Assembly: GCA_021108055.1 (NCBI GenBank)
Contig: JAIORR010000168.1
Coordinates: 1-17,136, forward strand
Direction of reading: 5' to 3'
DNA from: Candidatus Cloacimonadota bacterium
Lineage (GTDB): Bacteria; Cloacimonadota; Cloacimonadia; Cloacimonadales; TCS61
Length of the DNA stretch: 17,136 bases
The notes under the pieces are model-generated. The model searched no databases. It was given only the letters and a program-made list of their open reading frames with translations, and was not told the origin of the DNA. This document shows, in pieces, positions 6,864 to 15,700 of the stretch. Numbering within the stretch: the first letter of the stretch is position 1; each line of letters starts with the position of its first letter. The position numbers were made by a program, and so were the translations under genes.

Positions 6864-7823
6864 ATGAAAAAGTTACTATTTGTCTTTTTTATTCTCGGAA
6901 TTATTGGGGGATGTTCTATGGAAAAGAGGTCTGAAACAGGCATTAACCCTCTCCCCAACTTCGATGCCATGTGGGATTATCAGCATCCCGATTCTACTGA
7001 AATTAAATTCGCAGAAATTCTGCCCTTGCTCAAAGATTCCCCGGAATTTACTTATGATATAGGTTATCATGCAGAACTTTTAACTCAAATCGCCAGGGCG
7101 CAGGGAAAGCAGGGAAAATTTGAAGAAGCTCATAAAACCCTGGATGAGGTTGACAGTATGCTCACAACCGATCTGAAAGTGGCAAAAATGAGATACCTGC
7201 TGGAACGAGGAAGAGTCTATAATTCATCAGGTAACCCTGAGAAAGCCGGAACATTATTTCTGGAATCCTGGAACTATGGTGTGGATAATCATCTCGATTT
7301 CCATTCTATCGATGCCGCCCATATGATGGGAATTATCGAGCCGCCTGAAAAGCAAATTGAGTGGAATCTTAAAGCCTTAGAAGTAGCAGAAAGAACGAAA
7401 GACCAAAGAGTAAAAGGCTGGGTGGGTGCTCTTTATCACAATATTGGCTGGACTTATCACGATCTGAAAGAATATGAGAAAGCACTGGATTTGTTCCGGA
7501 AAGGATATGAGTGGAGAAAAAATCAATTCAACGAACAGGCAACACAGATAGCTAAATGGACAGTGGGAAGATGTCTGCGTTCTTTGGAAAAATATGATGA
7601 AGCGTTGAATATCCAGAATGAACTACTTCAGGAATTTGAAGAGAAACAGCTCGAACCGGATGGCTATGTCTTTGAAGAGCTGGCAGAACTCTACCTGATA
7701 AAAAATAATCGATCTGAAGCAAAAAAATATTTCAAACTCGCTTATGAATACCTTTATAAAGATGAATGGCTCAAAACAAATGAACCGGAAAGATTGGAAA
7801 GATTAAAGAAGTTAGGTAAATAA
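6864..7823 (+). CDS. TPR-repeat lipoprotein
   Basis: The protein has 319 residues. The signal ends in a lipobox (IIGGC, Cys17). The mature part is helical, with about five tetratricopeptide-like repeats. Examples are AQGKQGKFEEAHKTLDEVD, ERGRVYNSSGNPEKAGTLF, IGWTYHDLKEYEKALDLF and LAELYLIKNNRSEAKKYF. TPR arrays form a curved scaffold that binds other proteins, so a periplasmic or membrane-associated adaptor role is likely. No catalytic motif is seen. The start follows AAGGAG (6853-6858). A secreted sorting-domain protein begins 32 bases after the stop, so the two may be co-transcribed. Function beyond scaffold is unknown. Confidence 0.8.
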   Translation: MKKLLFVFFILGIIGGCSMEKRSETGINPLPNFDAMWDYQHPDSTEIKFAEILPLLKDSPEFTYDIGYHAELLTQIARAQGKQGKFEEAHKTLDEVDSMLTTDLKVAKMRYLLERGRVYNSSGNPEKAGTLFLESWNYGVDNHLDFHSIDAAHMMGIIEPPEKQIEWNLKALEVAERTKDQRVKGWVGALYHNIGWTYHDLKEYEKALDLFRKGYEWRKNQFNEQATQIAKWTVGRCLRSLEKYDEALNIQNELLQEFEEKQLEPDGYVFEELAELYLIKNNRSEAKKYFKLAYEYLYKDEWLKTNEPERLERLKKLGK

Positions 7824-7855
7824 TGATTTCTGCAATAAATAGAGGATAATAGAAA

Positions 7856-8665
7856 ATGAAAAAGATATGTGTTGTTATGCTGCTTTTGTGCAGCTTTTTT
7901 GCATTTGCTCAACAATTGGAAATGACAGTTACAGGCCAGGCTGCATTATTTGAATCTGCTCCAAATCAGAGATGGCTGATCGGAAAAGTCGGCAATCAAT
8001 TCAAGATCTATGAAGATGATTTCACAGAAGTCACTACTTTCGATCTGGGTACTCATCAAAACAACGTAAACTGGCTTTATGGTGCAGCCAGAGATTTCGA
8101 TGACGATGATAACATCGAAGTTCTGTATCAGACAAATACAGGCGGTAATTTTTCTGTTTTCCTCAGAGATATTTCAACAGGTCAAATACAGGTTCAGTAT
8201 AACGGAAATTCATCATATTGGTACTACTGTTTTTGTTATGGTTACCTTGGAACTGAACGGATATTCGTGATTTCTCGCTACAATATGTCTTTGTACGATT
8301 ATGATGTAAGCTATGTTTATCGTTCCGGAGTTCAGACAGTCGATATCGGGCAAACCGAACCTGCACATTCTTTAAGTTCACTTCTTAATTATCCCAATCC
8401 TTTTATTCCCGGAACAGGAGGAAATTCGGGAACTACGATAGAATTTTCTCTAAATGAAAATTCACCTGTTGAACTTCAGATTTTCAATTGCAAAGGACAA
8501 CTTGTAAAAGAATTGATCTCCGACCAGACATTCGACAAAGGGATTCATACAATATTCTGGAACGGAAAAGATAAAAAAGGCATTCCTTTACCAAGCGGAA
8601 TTTATGTTTACGATCTGAAAGTAAACGGGAAAAAACAGTTTAATAAAACATTGATCCTGAAATAA
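7856..8665 (+). CDS. Secreted protein with C-terminal FlgD-like/T9SS type A sorting domain
   Basis: The protein has 269 residues. A signal peptide ends at about residue 19 (FAFAQ). The middle (about 20-170) looks like beta-rich repeats: ARDFDDDDNIEVLYQ resembles FG-GAP/VCBS-type propeller segments with acidic metal-binding loops. From about residue 176 it has the sorting-domain signature YPNPF, then TTIEFSLNENSPVELQIFNCKGQ, WNGKDKKGIPLPSGIYVYDL and a final KTLILK. In Bacteroidota this tail directs export by the type IX system and is then removed. Related tails in other FCB phyla are assumed to do the same. It follows the TPR lipoprotein closely. The Shine-Dalgarno is AGAGGA with long spacing. 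The cargo's substrate is unknown. Confidence 0.85.
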   Translation: MKKICVVMLLLCSFFAFAQQLEMTVTGQAALFESAPNQRWLIGKVGNQFKIYEDDFTEVTTFDLGTHQNNVNWLYGAARDFDDDDNIEVLYQTNTGGNFSVFLRDISTGQIQVQYNGNSSYWYYCFCYGYLGTERIFVISRYNMSLYDYDVSYVYRSGVQTVDIGQTEPAHSLSSLLNYPNPFIPGTGGNSGTTIEFSLNENSPVELQIFNCKGQLVKELISDQTFDKGIHTIFWNGKDKKGIPLPSGIYVYDLKVNGKKQFNKTLILK

Positions 8666-8679
8666 ATCTGCTTTTGTTG

Positions 8680-8709
8680 TTGACATAAAAGATTCCTGTT
8701 TTTCATATT
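8680..8709 (+). promoter_or_regulatory. Probable promoter of the AI-2E/DUF512 pair
   Basis: TTGACA (8680-8685) is followed after 18 bases by CATATT (8704-8709), which matches four of six -10 positions. It lies just after the preceding gene's stop and gives a leader of about 60 bases containing two short hairpins. Confidence 0.5.
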
Positions 8710-8746
8710 CCTTCGTGAATGAATTCTGAATAATTATGCAGAATCC

Positions 8747-8769
8747 TTTCCTTTATCATATAAAGGGAG
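8747..8769 (+). promoter_or_regulatory. Hairpin that covers the Shine-Dalgarno of the AI-2E gene
   Basis: CCTTTAT (8750-8756) pairs perfectly with ATAAAGG (8760-8766) around a CAT loop. Three more pairs (two of them G-U) extend it to 8747-8769. The right arm contains the ribosome-binding sequence AAAGGGAG, which ends six bases before the start codon. Folding would hide the ribosome site, so translation may be controlled. A shorter hairpin (ATTCTG/CAGAAT, 8723-8744) lies just upstream. Confidence 0.45.
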
Positions 8770-8775
8770 AAAAAA

Positions 8776-9813
8776 ATGAAAGATCTTGATACTATAAAAA
8801 TATTTCTGGGTATGATCGCATTAGCGATCGTTGTTTTCATCCTCAAAGAATTGAAAACCATATTTATTCCATTAACTTTTGCTATATTTCTTTCCTTTAT
8901 GTTCCAGCCGTTGAACCGTTTCCTGCAAAGCAAAAGAATACCTGTAGGAATAGCGATCCTTGTGATGGTGATAATCATACTTGTCACGTTCACATTGATG
9001 GGGACAGTTGTTTATACAAGCATTTCTTCTTTCGTAACCGAATTTCCAAAATACGAGCAGAAGATAACAGAGATGTTTCAGAATTTTATAATAACATTTG
9101 AAATACCGGTAGAAAAAGTTACAGATTATCTAAAAAATAAAGTCAACTGGTTTGAACTTGCACAAAAATTTTCACTCTCTAAGATAATATCTGGAACAAT
9201 GGGAACTTTTATCGACTTCCTGATAAAGTTGCTTCTCACGGTCGCCTTTATGATATTCATCGTTCTTGAACGAACCAAGATGGTAAAACGAGTTGAAAAA
9301 GTTATGACAAAAAATGAAACGGAACATTCGGTAAAACTGGTGGTGAAGATAGAGCAATCGGTAAAAACATACATTGTTAATAAAACTATCATAAGCCTTG
9401 TCACCGGACTTATCAGCATGCTTTTCATTGCAATTCTGGGAATCGATTTTGTTGTTATTTCCGGAATTCTGATATTTATCCTTAATTATATACCAAATCT
9501 TGGTTCGATCATAGCTTCTGCATTTCCTATAATTATCTGTTTTATTCAGTACGGATTTAACTGGCAGCTTATTGCTATTTCCATTGCCCTGATCTCTACA
9601 CAAATGATAATGGGAAATTTTGTCGAGCCAAAAATAATGGGTACAGGCTTGAAACTCTCTCCTCTTTTCGTTCTGATAGCATTGATATTCTGGTTCTGGG
9701 TGTGGGGACCTGTAGGCATGATCCTGGCTGTTCCTATCACCTCGACATTCAGTCTGATAATCAAAGAAATTCCTTCGCTGAAGATCGTGTCTGCCTTCAT
9801 CAGCAGCGAATAA
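8776..9813 (+). CDS. AI-2E family (UPF0118) inner-membrane transporter
   Basis: This is a polytopic inner-membrane protein of 345 residues, the normal family length. Hydrophobic segments fall at about residues 10-50 (two), 55-80, 145-165, and four or more from about 205 to 330, matching the roughly eight-helix plan. The conserved stretch GILIFILNYIPNLGSIIAS and the late FWFWVWGPVGMILAVPIT are characteristic. Family members have been linked to autoinducer-2 export, or in other lineages to sodium-proton antiport, so the cargo here is uncertain. The soluble loop about 80-140 is typical. A radical SAM gene starts 16 bases downstream. The start is supported by GGGAG, which is partly inside a hairpin. 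Confidence 0.88.
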   Translation: MKDLDTIKIFLGMIALAIVVFILKELKTIFIPLTFAIFLSFMFQPLNRFLQSKRIPVGIAILVMVIIILVTFTLMGTVVYTSISSFVTEFPKYEQKITEMFQNFIITFEIPVEKVTDYLKNKVNWFELAQKFSLSKIISGTMGTFIDFLIKLLLTVAFMIFIVLERTKMVKRVEKVMTKNETEHSVKLVVKIEQSVKTYIVNKTIISLVTGLISMLFIAILGIDFVVISGILIFILNYIPNLGSIIASAFPIIICFIQYGFNWQLIAISIALISTQMIMGNFVEPKIMGTGLKLSPLFVLIALIFWFWVWGPVGMILAVPITSTFSLIIKEIPSLKIVSAFISSE

Positions 9814-9829
9814 TCATCTAATATCGTCG

Positions 9830-11080
9830 ATGCTGAAGATCGCAAAAATACAACCGGACAGCCTGGCAGAAGATGCCGGTTTGCAAACCAATGATAAGAT
9901 AATTTCCATAAATGATCATCCCATAACAGATTTTCTGGATCTTCAATTTTATTCAGCAGATGAGACTCTTTCGATAAATTTTCAAAATCAGACAGACGAA
10001 TTTAAGCATACGGTTATTCAACAGGATTGGAACATTCCAATTGGGATCGAACCGGAAACACATAAATGCCGAACTTGTGTAAACGATTGTGTTTTTTGTT
10101 TTGTAGATCAAATGCCATCAAATTTTAGAAAAAGTCTTTATATTAAAGATGATGATTTCAGACTATCTTTTGCTTTCGGAAATTTTATCACTTTAACAAA
10201 CCTCTCAAAAAAAGATCTAAAGCGGATAATCGAACAAAAATTAAGTCCTCTTTATATCTCGGTTCACACAACGAATCCGGATCTTCATAGAAAAATGCTC
10301 CGCAACAAACAAGATTTTAATATTCTGGAAAAATTAAAATTTCTTTCAGAAAATGGAATATCTCTTCACACTCAGATAGTGATCATCCCCGGATGGAACG
10401 ATGACAAAGAACTTGCCAGTACTTTAAAACATCTCACTTCACCAGACCTGAATGTTCTTTCGGTAGGGATCGTGCCTGTTGGATTGACCAAATTCAGAAA
10501 CTCTCTAACGAAAATCGCAAAAGTAAATACTAAACTTGCAAAAGATCTTTTAGATATTTCTGCAAAATATTCTCGAACTTATTGTTCGGATGAAATATAT
10601 CTTCTGGCAGGGAAAGATATCCCGGCAGATACATTCTACGATGATTATCCCCAACTCGAGAACGGTATTGGAATGCTCCGTATGTTCAGTGAAAATTGGA
10701 AAATAAATAAAGATAAATTCCTGAAAGAAATAGAAAGCATAGATAACAACCTGGTTTTTATTACCGGTTCACTTGCATTTAATTTTATTTCCGGATTCGC
10801 CAGAGAGATCAATAATATACTTCCCGGAAAAAGCCGAACCATCAAGATCAAGAACAACTTCTTCGGAGAGTCTGTTACAGTAACAGGACTGCTTACTGCA
10901 AAGGATATTATATCTCAATCTGACCTGAAACAAAATGAAATACCTGTAGTCAGCAGCAATATTTTTAATGATGATGGAGTTACTCTCGACGATTTCCGGC
11001 AAGAAAAACTGTGCAAAAAAATGAATAGTAGCCTTTTCATCCTTGATGAAGAATTTAACTGTTGGAAATTAATACAATAA
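9830..11080 (+). CDS. DUF512 radical SAM protein with N-terminal PDZ-like domain
   Basis: The protein has 416 residues. Residues 1 to about 45 resemble the PDZ-like segment of this family (IQPDSLAEDAGLQTNDKIISIN). The cluster-binding region reads CRTCVNDCVFCFVDQMP. C83, C87 and C90 form the CxxxCxxC motif that binds a 4Fe-4S cluster and S-adenosylmethionine, and C80 is an extra conserved cysteine. The barrel follows (LSPLYISVHTTNPDLHRKML, then HTQIVIIPGWND), then the DUF512 C-terminal part (GIGMLRMF, VTVTGLLTAKDI). The reaction is not established for the family. No Shine-Dalgarno is visible before the ATG, but the stop of the upstream gene is 16 bases away, so expression probably depends on transcription and ribosome traffic from it. 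Family assignment is firm and function is unknown. Confidence 0.9.
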   Translation: MLKIAKIQPDSLAEDAGLQTNDKIISINDHPITDFLDLQFYSADETLSINFQNQTDEFKHTVIQQDWNIPIGIEPETHKCRTCVNDCVFCFVDQMPSNFRKSLYIKDDDFRLSFAFGNFITLTNLSKKDLKRIIEQKLSPLYISVHTTNPDLHRKMLRNKQDFNILEKLKFLSENGISLHTQIVIIPGWNDDKELASTLKHLTSPDLNVLSVGIVPVGLTKFRNSLTKIAKVNTKLAKDLLDISAKYSRTYCSDEIYLLAGKDIPADTFYDDYPQLENGIGMLRMFSENWKINKDKFLKEIESIDNNLVFITGSLAFNFISGFAREINNILPGKSRTIKIKNNFFGESVTVTGLLTAKDIISQSDLKQNEIPVVSSNIFNDDGVTLDDFRQEKLCKKMNSSLFILDEEFNCWKLIQ

Positions 11081-11134
11081 TTATTTATTCGATTCCTTCT
11101 TAATTATATATACATTTCAAATTATAAGTATCAC

Positions 11135-11163
11135 TTGACAGAAATTGTAATTTTTTTTTTTAC
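11135..11163 (+). promoter_or_regulatory. Possible promoter of the HD-GYP gene
   Basis: A perfect TTGACA (11135-11140) is followed by an 11-base run of T (11151-11161) that occupies the spacer end and the -10 position (TTTTAC at 17-base spacing). No TATAAT is present. The leader to the start codon at 11207 would be about 35 bases. The homopolymer could vary in length by slippage and so alter spacing. Confidence 0.4.
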
Positions 11164-11206
11164 CTGAAACAAAGTTTTTCATAAATAAATATAGGGAAAA
11201 TGAAAG

Positions 11207-14200
11207 ATGTTAAAGAAGCAGATATTAATAGTAGAAGATGAGACAATTGTTGCAGAAGATATAAAAAAGATCGTAAATAATTACGGTTATAATGTAATCG
11301 ATGTTGTATCTTCCGGTGAAGAAGCTATCAAGATATCAGAGAAGAAAAACCCCGATCTTGTTTTAATGGACATCTTGCTTGAAGATGATATCGATGGGAT
11401 CGATGTTGCAAAACACATCCGCAAATTGAATATTCCCGTTATCTTCATCACTGCCTATGCTGATAATGAAAAAATTCAACAAGCAAAATTAACCGAACCT
11501 TTTGGATACTTGCTGAAACCATTCAGGGAAAGAGAATTAATCGCAACCATCGAAATGGCTTTCTATAAAAATCGAATAGAAAAAGCTCTTAAAGAAAGTG
11601 AAGAGAAGTTCAGAACATTGGTGGAAACAACCGAAGAAGGCATTAGCATCGTTAATGAAAATGAAACTTTTACTTTCGTGAACAAAGAAGCTGCTAAGAT
11701 TTTCGGTTGTACAGTCAAAGAAATCATAGGAAAGAATTTAAGCGATTTTACCTCGAAAAAAGAATATGAAAAAATACTTCTACAGACAAAAGAAAGAAAA
11801 AAACATGTCTCTTCGAGGTATGAAGTAGAAATCTCCCGGAGAGACGGTAAGAAAAGATTTATAAGCGTGATCGCAAGCCCGAAATTCTATGATGATAAAT
11901 ATATTGGTGCCTTCGGAATATTCAATGACATCACAGAACAGAAGAAAGAAAGAGTTAAACTAAAAAAATCAATCGAAAACTTCAAGAGGATATTCGAAAA
12001 CATTAAGGATGTCTATTATGAAGCAGATTTTGATGGTACGATAAAACAGGTAAGTCCTTCTATAGAGGATGCTTCCAGCTACACTCAAAAGGACCTTATC
12101 GGCAAATCTGTTTGGGATCTTTTTCCCGATGAACATCAAAAAGAAATACTTCTTACAAAGATCATAAAAGATGGTTTTGTAAATGATTACAGAATTAATT
12201 TAAAAGATAAAGACGGAATTCCAGTTACTTGTTCGATCACTGCAAAAATGATTCAAGACAACAAAAATAAAAAAGTAAAAATCATAGGTTCTCTTAGAAA
12301 TCTTTCAGACCAGATCGATTCACAAAAAGAACTGAAAAATAGTGAAGAGAAATATCGCAAACTCTTTGAATCTTCTATCGATGCTGTTATGATGCTCGAC
12401 AGGAATGGTTTTTTCGACTGTAATAAAGCTACATTAAATATGTTCGATTTTTCCAACAAGAACGAATTTATAAAAATACATCCAGCAGATATTTCTCCAC
12501 CTGTTCAGTCTGATGGACAAAATTCAATAATTGCAGCAAATATAAACATTAATGATGCTTTTGAAAAAGGTTATAAAAAATTCGAATGGATACATCGAAG
12601 AAAGAATGGAAAAGATTTTCCCGCTGAAGTCTGGCTTACCTCTTTTAATTTTAAAGGAAAAAATGTTTTGCAGGCTACGGTTCGTGATTTAACTGAAAGA
12701 AACAAAGCAAAAGAAGATCTTCAAAAAGCTCATGACGAACTGGAACAAAGAGTTAAAGAAAGAACTTTTGAATTATCAACTTCAAATAAAGAACTTCACA
12801 TGCAGATCAAGGAACGTAAGCAAATAGAAAAAGCCCTTAAAAGAAAATCACATTTGCAGGAACTTCTTTTGAAGAATGCGAGGTATATAAATTCCAGTCT
12901 TGATTTAACTGAAGTTCTAAAACGCATTGCTTCTGAGATCATGGATATCCTTAATTCTTATGGTTGTACTATCTATCTTCTTGATAAAGACGGAGAAACT
13001 CTTATCCCTAAAGTTGTGATAGATCCCGAATATGAAAAAGAAATTATGAACGCTACCCTTGATGTAGATTCCAGTTTCACCGGAAAAGCAGTTAAAGCAA
13101 AGATAAGTTTGATGTTCAATAATGCAAATCAAAATACAAATGGATTCCAGATACCCGGAACTCCGGAAATATCTGATGAAAGAATAATCGTTACACCTTT
13201 CGTTGCAAAAGATAAAGTGTTGGGAGCAATGTGTTTGAATCGCATCGGGCCTTCTTTTACAGATGAAGATCTTTCTCTGGCAGATACTTATGCAAATTAT
13301 GCTACAACTGCTATAAAAAATGCTCAGACTTTCGAGGAATTGCAGCATGAAACAAACGAACGTTATCAAGCAGAAAAAGCAAAAAATGAAAGCGAAAAAA
13401 GATATACTACATTACGTGAAAACGTTCCTGTGGGAATATTCAGGGCAACTCCAAAGGGTGAACTGCTTTCTGTGAACCAGGCAATGGTTAAAATGTTCAA
13501 ATATAACTCTATTGAAAACCTCAGATTTGTTCGTGCAATTAAATTATATTCTAATCCGGAACAAAGAAAAATTTTGATGGATATTTTGAAAAAAGATGGT
13601 GAAGTTCAGGATTACGAAGCTGAACTTCTTAAGAAAGATAACACATCTTTCTGGTGTTCATTAAGCATTAAAACTATCAGTGACGATCATGAAAAATGGA
13701 TATTTCAGGATGGTATTATTACCGATATCACAGAACGAAAACAGGCAGAGCAAACCCAAACAGCACTGTATAACATTGCAAATGCTGTAAATACGACTAA
13801 AGACCTGAATGAACTTTTCAAGATAATACATCAGCAGTTGGGTACTATTATCGATACAACGAATTTCTACATTGCTCTTTATGATAAGGATACAAATCTT
13901 ATATCTGCTCCTTTCTATGTTGACGAATATACAGAAGAAACACCGCAACCACAAAAACTTAAGAAAGGAATTACAGCTTATGTAATAAAAACAGGAAAAC
14001 CAATATATCTTACAATAGAAAAAAGAGACAAATTAGTAAAAGAAGGCAAGATAATGAAGGCGGAATGGAAGAGTAAAATATGGCTCGGAGTTCCATTGAA
14101 GATTGATGACAGAATAATTGGAGCAATGGCAGTTCAGAATTACAAAGACCCCGCTGCATTTAAAAAAAATGATCTGAAAATTTTAAAATTCATTTCCGAA

Positions 14201-15637
14201 CAGATAGCTATTGCGATAAATAGAAAACGTGCTGTTGAAGCTTTGAGAAAAAGTGAACAATTAAATAGAGCCATTATTGATAATTCACCTGTCGGCATCA
14301 CTGCAAGAGACAGGAACGGAACATTATTGCTGGCTAATAAAAAATGGCAGAAAATCTGGAATAAAACAGTTGATGATCTTAATAAAGATATGAAAAAAAG
14401 AGACAAATTGGTTTTCGGTAAACGTGATGTCTATCTTAAAGAGCATATAGAAAAAATCAGAGATGTCTATAATAATGCAGGAGAATACTACATTCCCGAA
14501 TTAAAATTAATTTCTTCGAAGAACAAACAAAAAAAATGGATATCTCATCATTTTTATGCTATTCAAGATGAAAAAGGAAATGTTGATAAAGTTGTTATCC
14601 TCACCGAAGATATTACTTATCGTAAAGAAGCTGAAGAAAAACTTCAGAAAACCCAGTTAAGGCTGGCTACGATATTCGAACACGTTCCTAATATCATTCT
14701 TTATGAAAACTTGAAAAATGATGGATTTATATCGAATAATATTTACAATCTTCTTGGGTATTCACCAAAAGAAATATTAACTATAAGAGATAATTTCCTC
14801 TCTTTTATCCATCCGGATGATAAAAAATATATTATAGAAAAAACAAACGAATGGATAAAAAGTGGAGAAAAAGGACTTTTGACATTATGGTTCAGAATTA
14901 AGAAAAAGAACGGAACTTATATCTGGCTTGAAGACAGAATGGTGGAGATAAAAACAGATAACGGGGAAAATTATGAAGCAGGTTTATTGATCGATATTTC
15001 AAATATAAAAAAGGCTGAAGAAGAGCTAAAAGAAAGCTACGCCAAACTTAAAAGGCTCCTGGAAGAAACCATCAACGGATTGGTCTCTGCTGTAGAAATG
15101 AGAGACCCATACACTGCCGGTCACCAGAGACGTGTAGCATTATTGGCTACAGCCATTGCAGAAGAAATGGGAATGGATGAAAAACAGATAGAAGGAATTA
15201 ACTTTGCTGCGTTAGTACATGATATCGGGAAAATAAATGTTCCTGCCGAAATTTTGAGCAAACCGAGTAAGCTTACAGAATCCGAATTCAACCTGATAAA
15301 AATGCACCCCCGCACCGGTTATGATATTCTGAAATCGATCGAGTTCCCCTGGCCGGTTGCCGAAACTGTTCTTCAGCATCAGGAACGATATAACGGTTCT
15401 GCATATCCTCAAGGATTAAAAGGAAAGGAGATCAATTTCAGAGCAAGGATACTCGGTGTTGCCGATGTTATCGAAGCAATGTCTTCACATCGACCCTATC
15501 GCCCGTCACTTGGAATCGAAGTAGCTTTGGATGAAATAAAGAAAAACAGAGGAAAATTATACGATCCGGAAGTAGTCGATGCATGCTTGAAACTCTTCTA
15601 TAAGAAGGGATTTAAGTTTCCTGAACAAAAACTATAA
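11207..15637 (+). CDS. Receiver/multi-PAS/GAF protein with C-terminal HD-GYP phosphodiesterase domain
   Basis: A 1476-residue cytosolic regulator with no signal peptide or membrane segment. Domains in order (approximate residues): receiver 1-120 (D11, phospho-acceptor D55, T82, K104); PAS 130-247; PAS 254-372; PAS 378-497; coiled coil 497-558; GAF 558-708; PAS 725-845; GAF 849-1005; PAS 1008-1145; PAS 1145-1268; HD-GYP 1275-1476. The HD-GYP part has GHQRR (H1306), HDIGK (H1338, D1339), HPRTGYDIL (H1367) and HQERYNGSAYP (H1391). HD-GYP domains hydrolyse cyclic di-GMP, so the protein likely lowers this messenger in response to phosphorylation and ligands sensed by PAS/GAF. There is no histidine kinase or GGDEF domain. 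The usual HHE and GYP are HQE and AYP here, so activity may differ. The start at 11207 fits AGGG at 11193-11196 and the receiver's first strand; an ATG at 11200 is out of frame. A partner kinase must lie elsewhere. Confidence 0.93.
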   Translation: MLKKQILIVEDETIVAEDIKKIVNNYGYNVIDVVSSGEEAIKISEKKNPDLVLMDILLEDDIDGIDVAKHIRKLNIPVIFITAYADNEKIQQAKLTEPFGYLLKPFRERELIATIEMAFYKNRIEKALKESEEKFRTLVETTEEGISIVNENETFTFVNKEAAKIFGCTVKEIIGKNLSDFTSKKEYEKILLQTKERKKHVSSRYEVEISRRDGKKRFISVIASPKFYDDKYIGAFGIFNDITEQKKERVKLKKSIENFKRIFENIKDVYYEADFDGTIKQVSPSIEDASSYTQKDLIGKSVWDLFPDEHQKEILLTKIIKDGFVNDYRINLKDKDGIPVTCSITAKMIQDNKNKKVKIIGSLRNLSDQIDSQKELKNSEEKYRKLFESSIDAVMMLDRNGFFDCNKATLNMFDFSNKNEFIKIHPADISPPVQSDGQNSIIAANININDAFEKGYKKFEWIHRRKNGKDFPAEVWLTSFNFKGKNVLQATVRDLTERNKAKEDLQKAHDELEQRVKERTFELSTSNKELHMQIKERKQIEKALKRKSHLQELLLKNARYINSSLDLTEVLKRIASEIMDILNSYGCTIYLLDKDGETLIPKVVIDPEYEKEIMNATLDVDSSFTGKAVKAKISLMFNNANQNTNGFQIPGTPEISDERIIVTPFVAKDKVLGAMCLNRIGPSFTDEDLSLADTYANYATTAIKNAQTFEELQHETNERYQAEKAKNESEKRYTTLRENVPVGIFRATPKGELLSVNQAMVKMFKYNSIENLRFVRAIKLYSNPEQRKILMDILKKDGEVQDYEAELLKKDNTSFWCSLSIKTISDDHEKWIFQDGIITDITERKQAEQTQTALYNIANAVNTTKDLNELFKIIHQQLGTIIDTTNFYIALYDKDTNLISAPFYVDEYTEETPQPQKLKKGITAYVIKTGKPIYLTIEKRDKLVKEGKIMKAEWKSKIWLGVPLKIDDRIIGAMAVQNYKDPAAFKKNDLKILKFISEQIAIAINRKRAVEALRKSEQLNRAIIDNSPVGITARDRNGTLLLANKKWQKIWNKTVDDLNKDMKKRDKLVFGKRDVYLKEHIEKIRDVYNNAGEYYIPELKLISSKNKQKKWISHHFYAIQDEKGNVDKVVILTEDITYRKEAEEKLQKTQLRLATIFEHVPNIILYENLKNDGFISNNIYNLLGYSPKEILTIRDNFLSFIHPDDKKYIIEKTNEWIKSGEKGLLTLWFRIKKKNGTYIWLEDRMVEIKTDNGENYEAGLLIDISNIKKAEEELKESYAKLKRLLEETINGLVSAVEMRDPYTAGHQRRVALLATAIAEEMGMDEKQIEGINFAALVHDIGKINVPAEILSKPSKLTESEFNLIKMHPRTGYDILKSIEFPWPVAETVLQHQERYNGSAYPQGLKGKEINFRARILGVADVIEAMSSHRPYRPSLGIEVALDEIKKNRGKLYDPEVVDACLKLFYKKGFKFPEQKL

Positions 15638-15639
15638 TG

Positions 15640-15663
15640 AAAAAACCTTCCATTAATAGAAGG
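15640..15663 (-). terminator. Terminator for the minus-strand secreted-protein gene, possibly bidirectional
   Basis: Read on the minus strand, CCTTCTA pairs with TGGAAGG (seven pairs, one G-U) around a TTAA loop and is followed directly by six T. On the plus strand the same element has a C-A mismatch and only CTTTATT after it, so it would be a weaker end for the HD-GYP gene, whose stop is at 15637. It separates two converging genes. Confidence 0.8.
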
Positions 15664-15700
15664 CTTTATTCGTTATGAAAATAATATTTAAAAGCTTATT

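Noticed and set aside
9172..9603. A 143-codon minus-strand open frame within the AI-2E gene
   Set aside because: It is antisense to conserved membrane segments, with no promoter, ribosome site or family resemblance.
11200..11202. Alternative start codon for the HD-GYP gene
   Set aside because: It is in a different frame that closes after a few codons, and it is too close to the ribosome site.
12917..13369. A 150-codon open frame on the minus strand inside the HD-GYP gene
   Set aside because: It lies opposite the GAF domain of a well-supported gene, has no ribosome site or recognisable protein, and is rich in Cys, Ile, Phe and Ser as expected for an antisense frame.
11207..15637. Hybrid sensor histidine kinase
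   Set aside because: Despite receiver, PAS and GAF domains, no dimerisation histidine box or ATP-binding N/G boxes are present; the output is HD-GYP.
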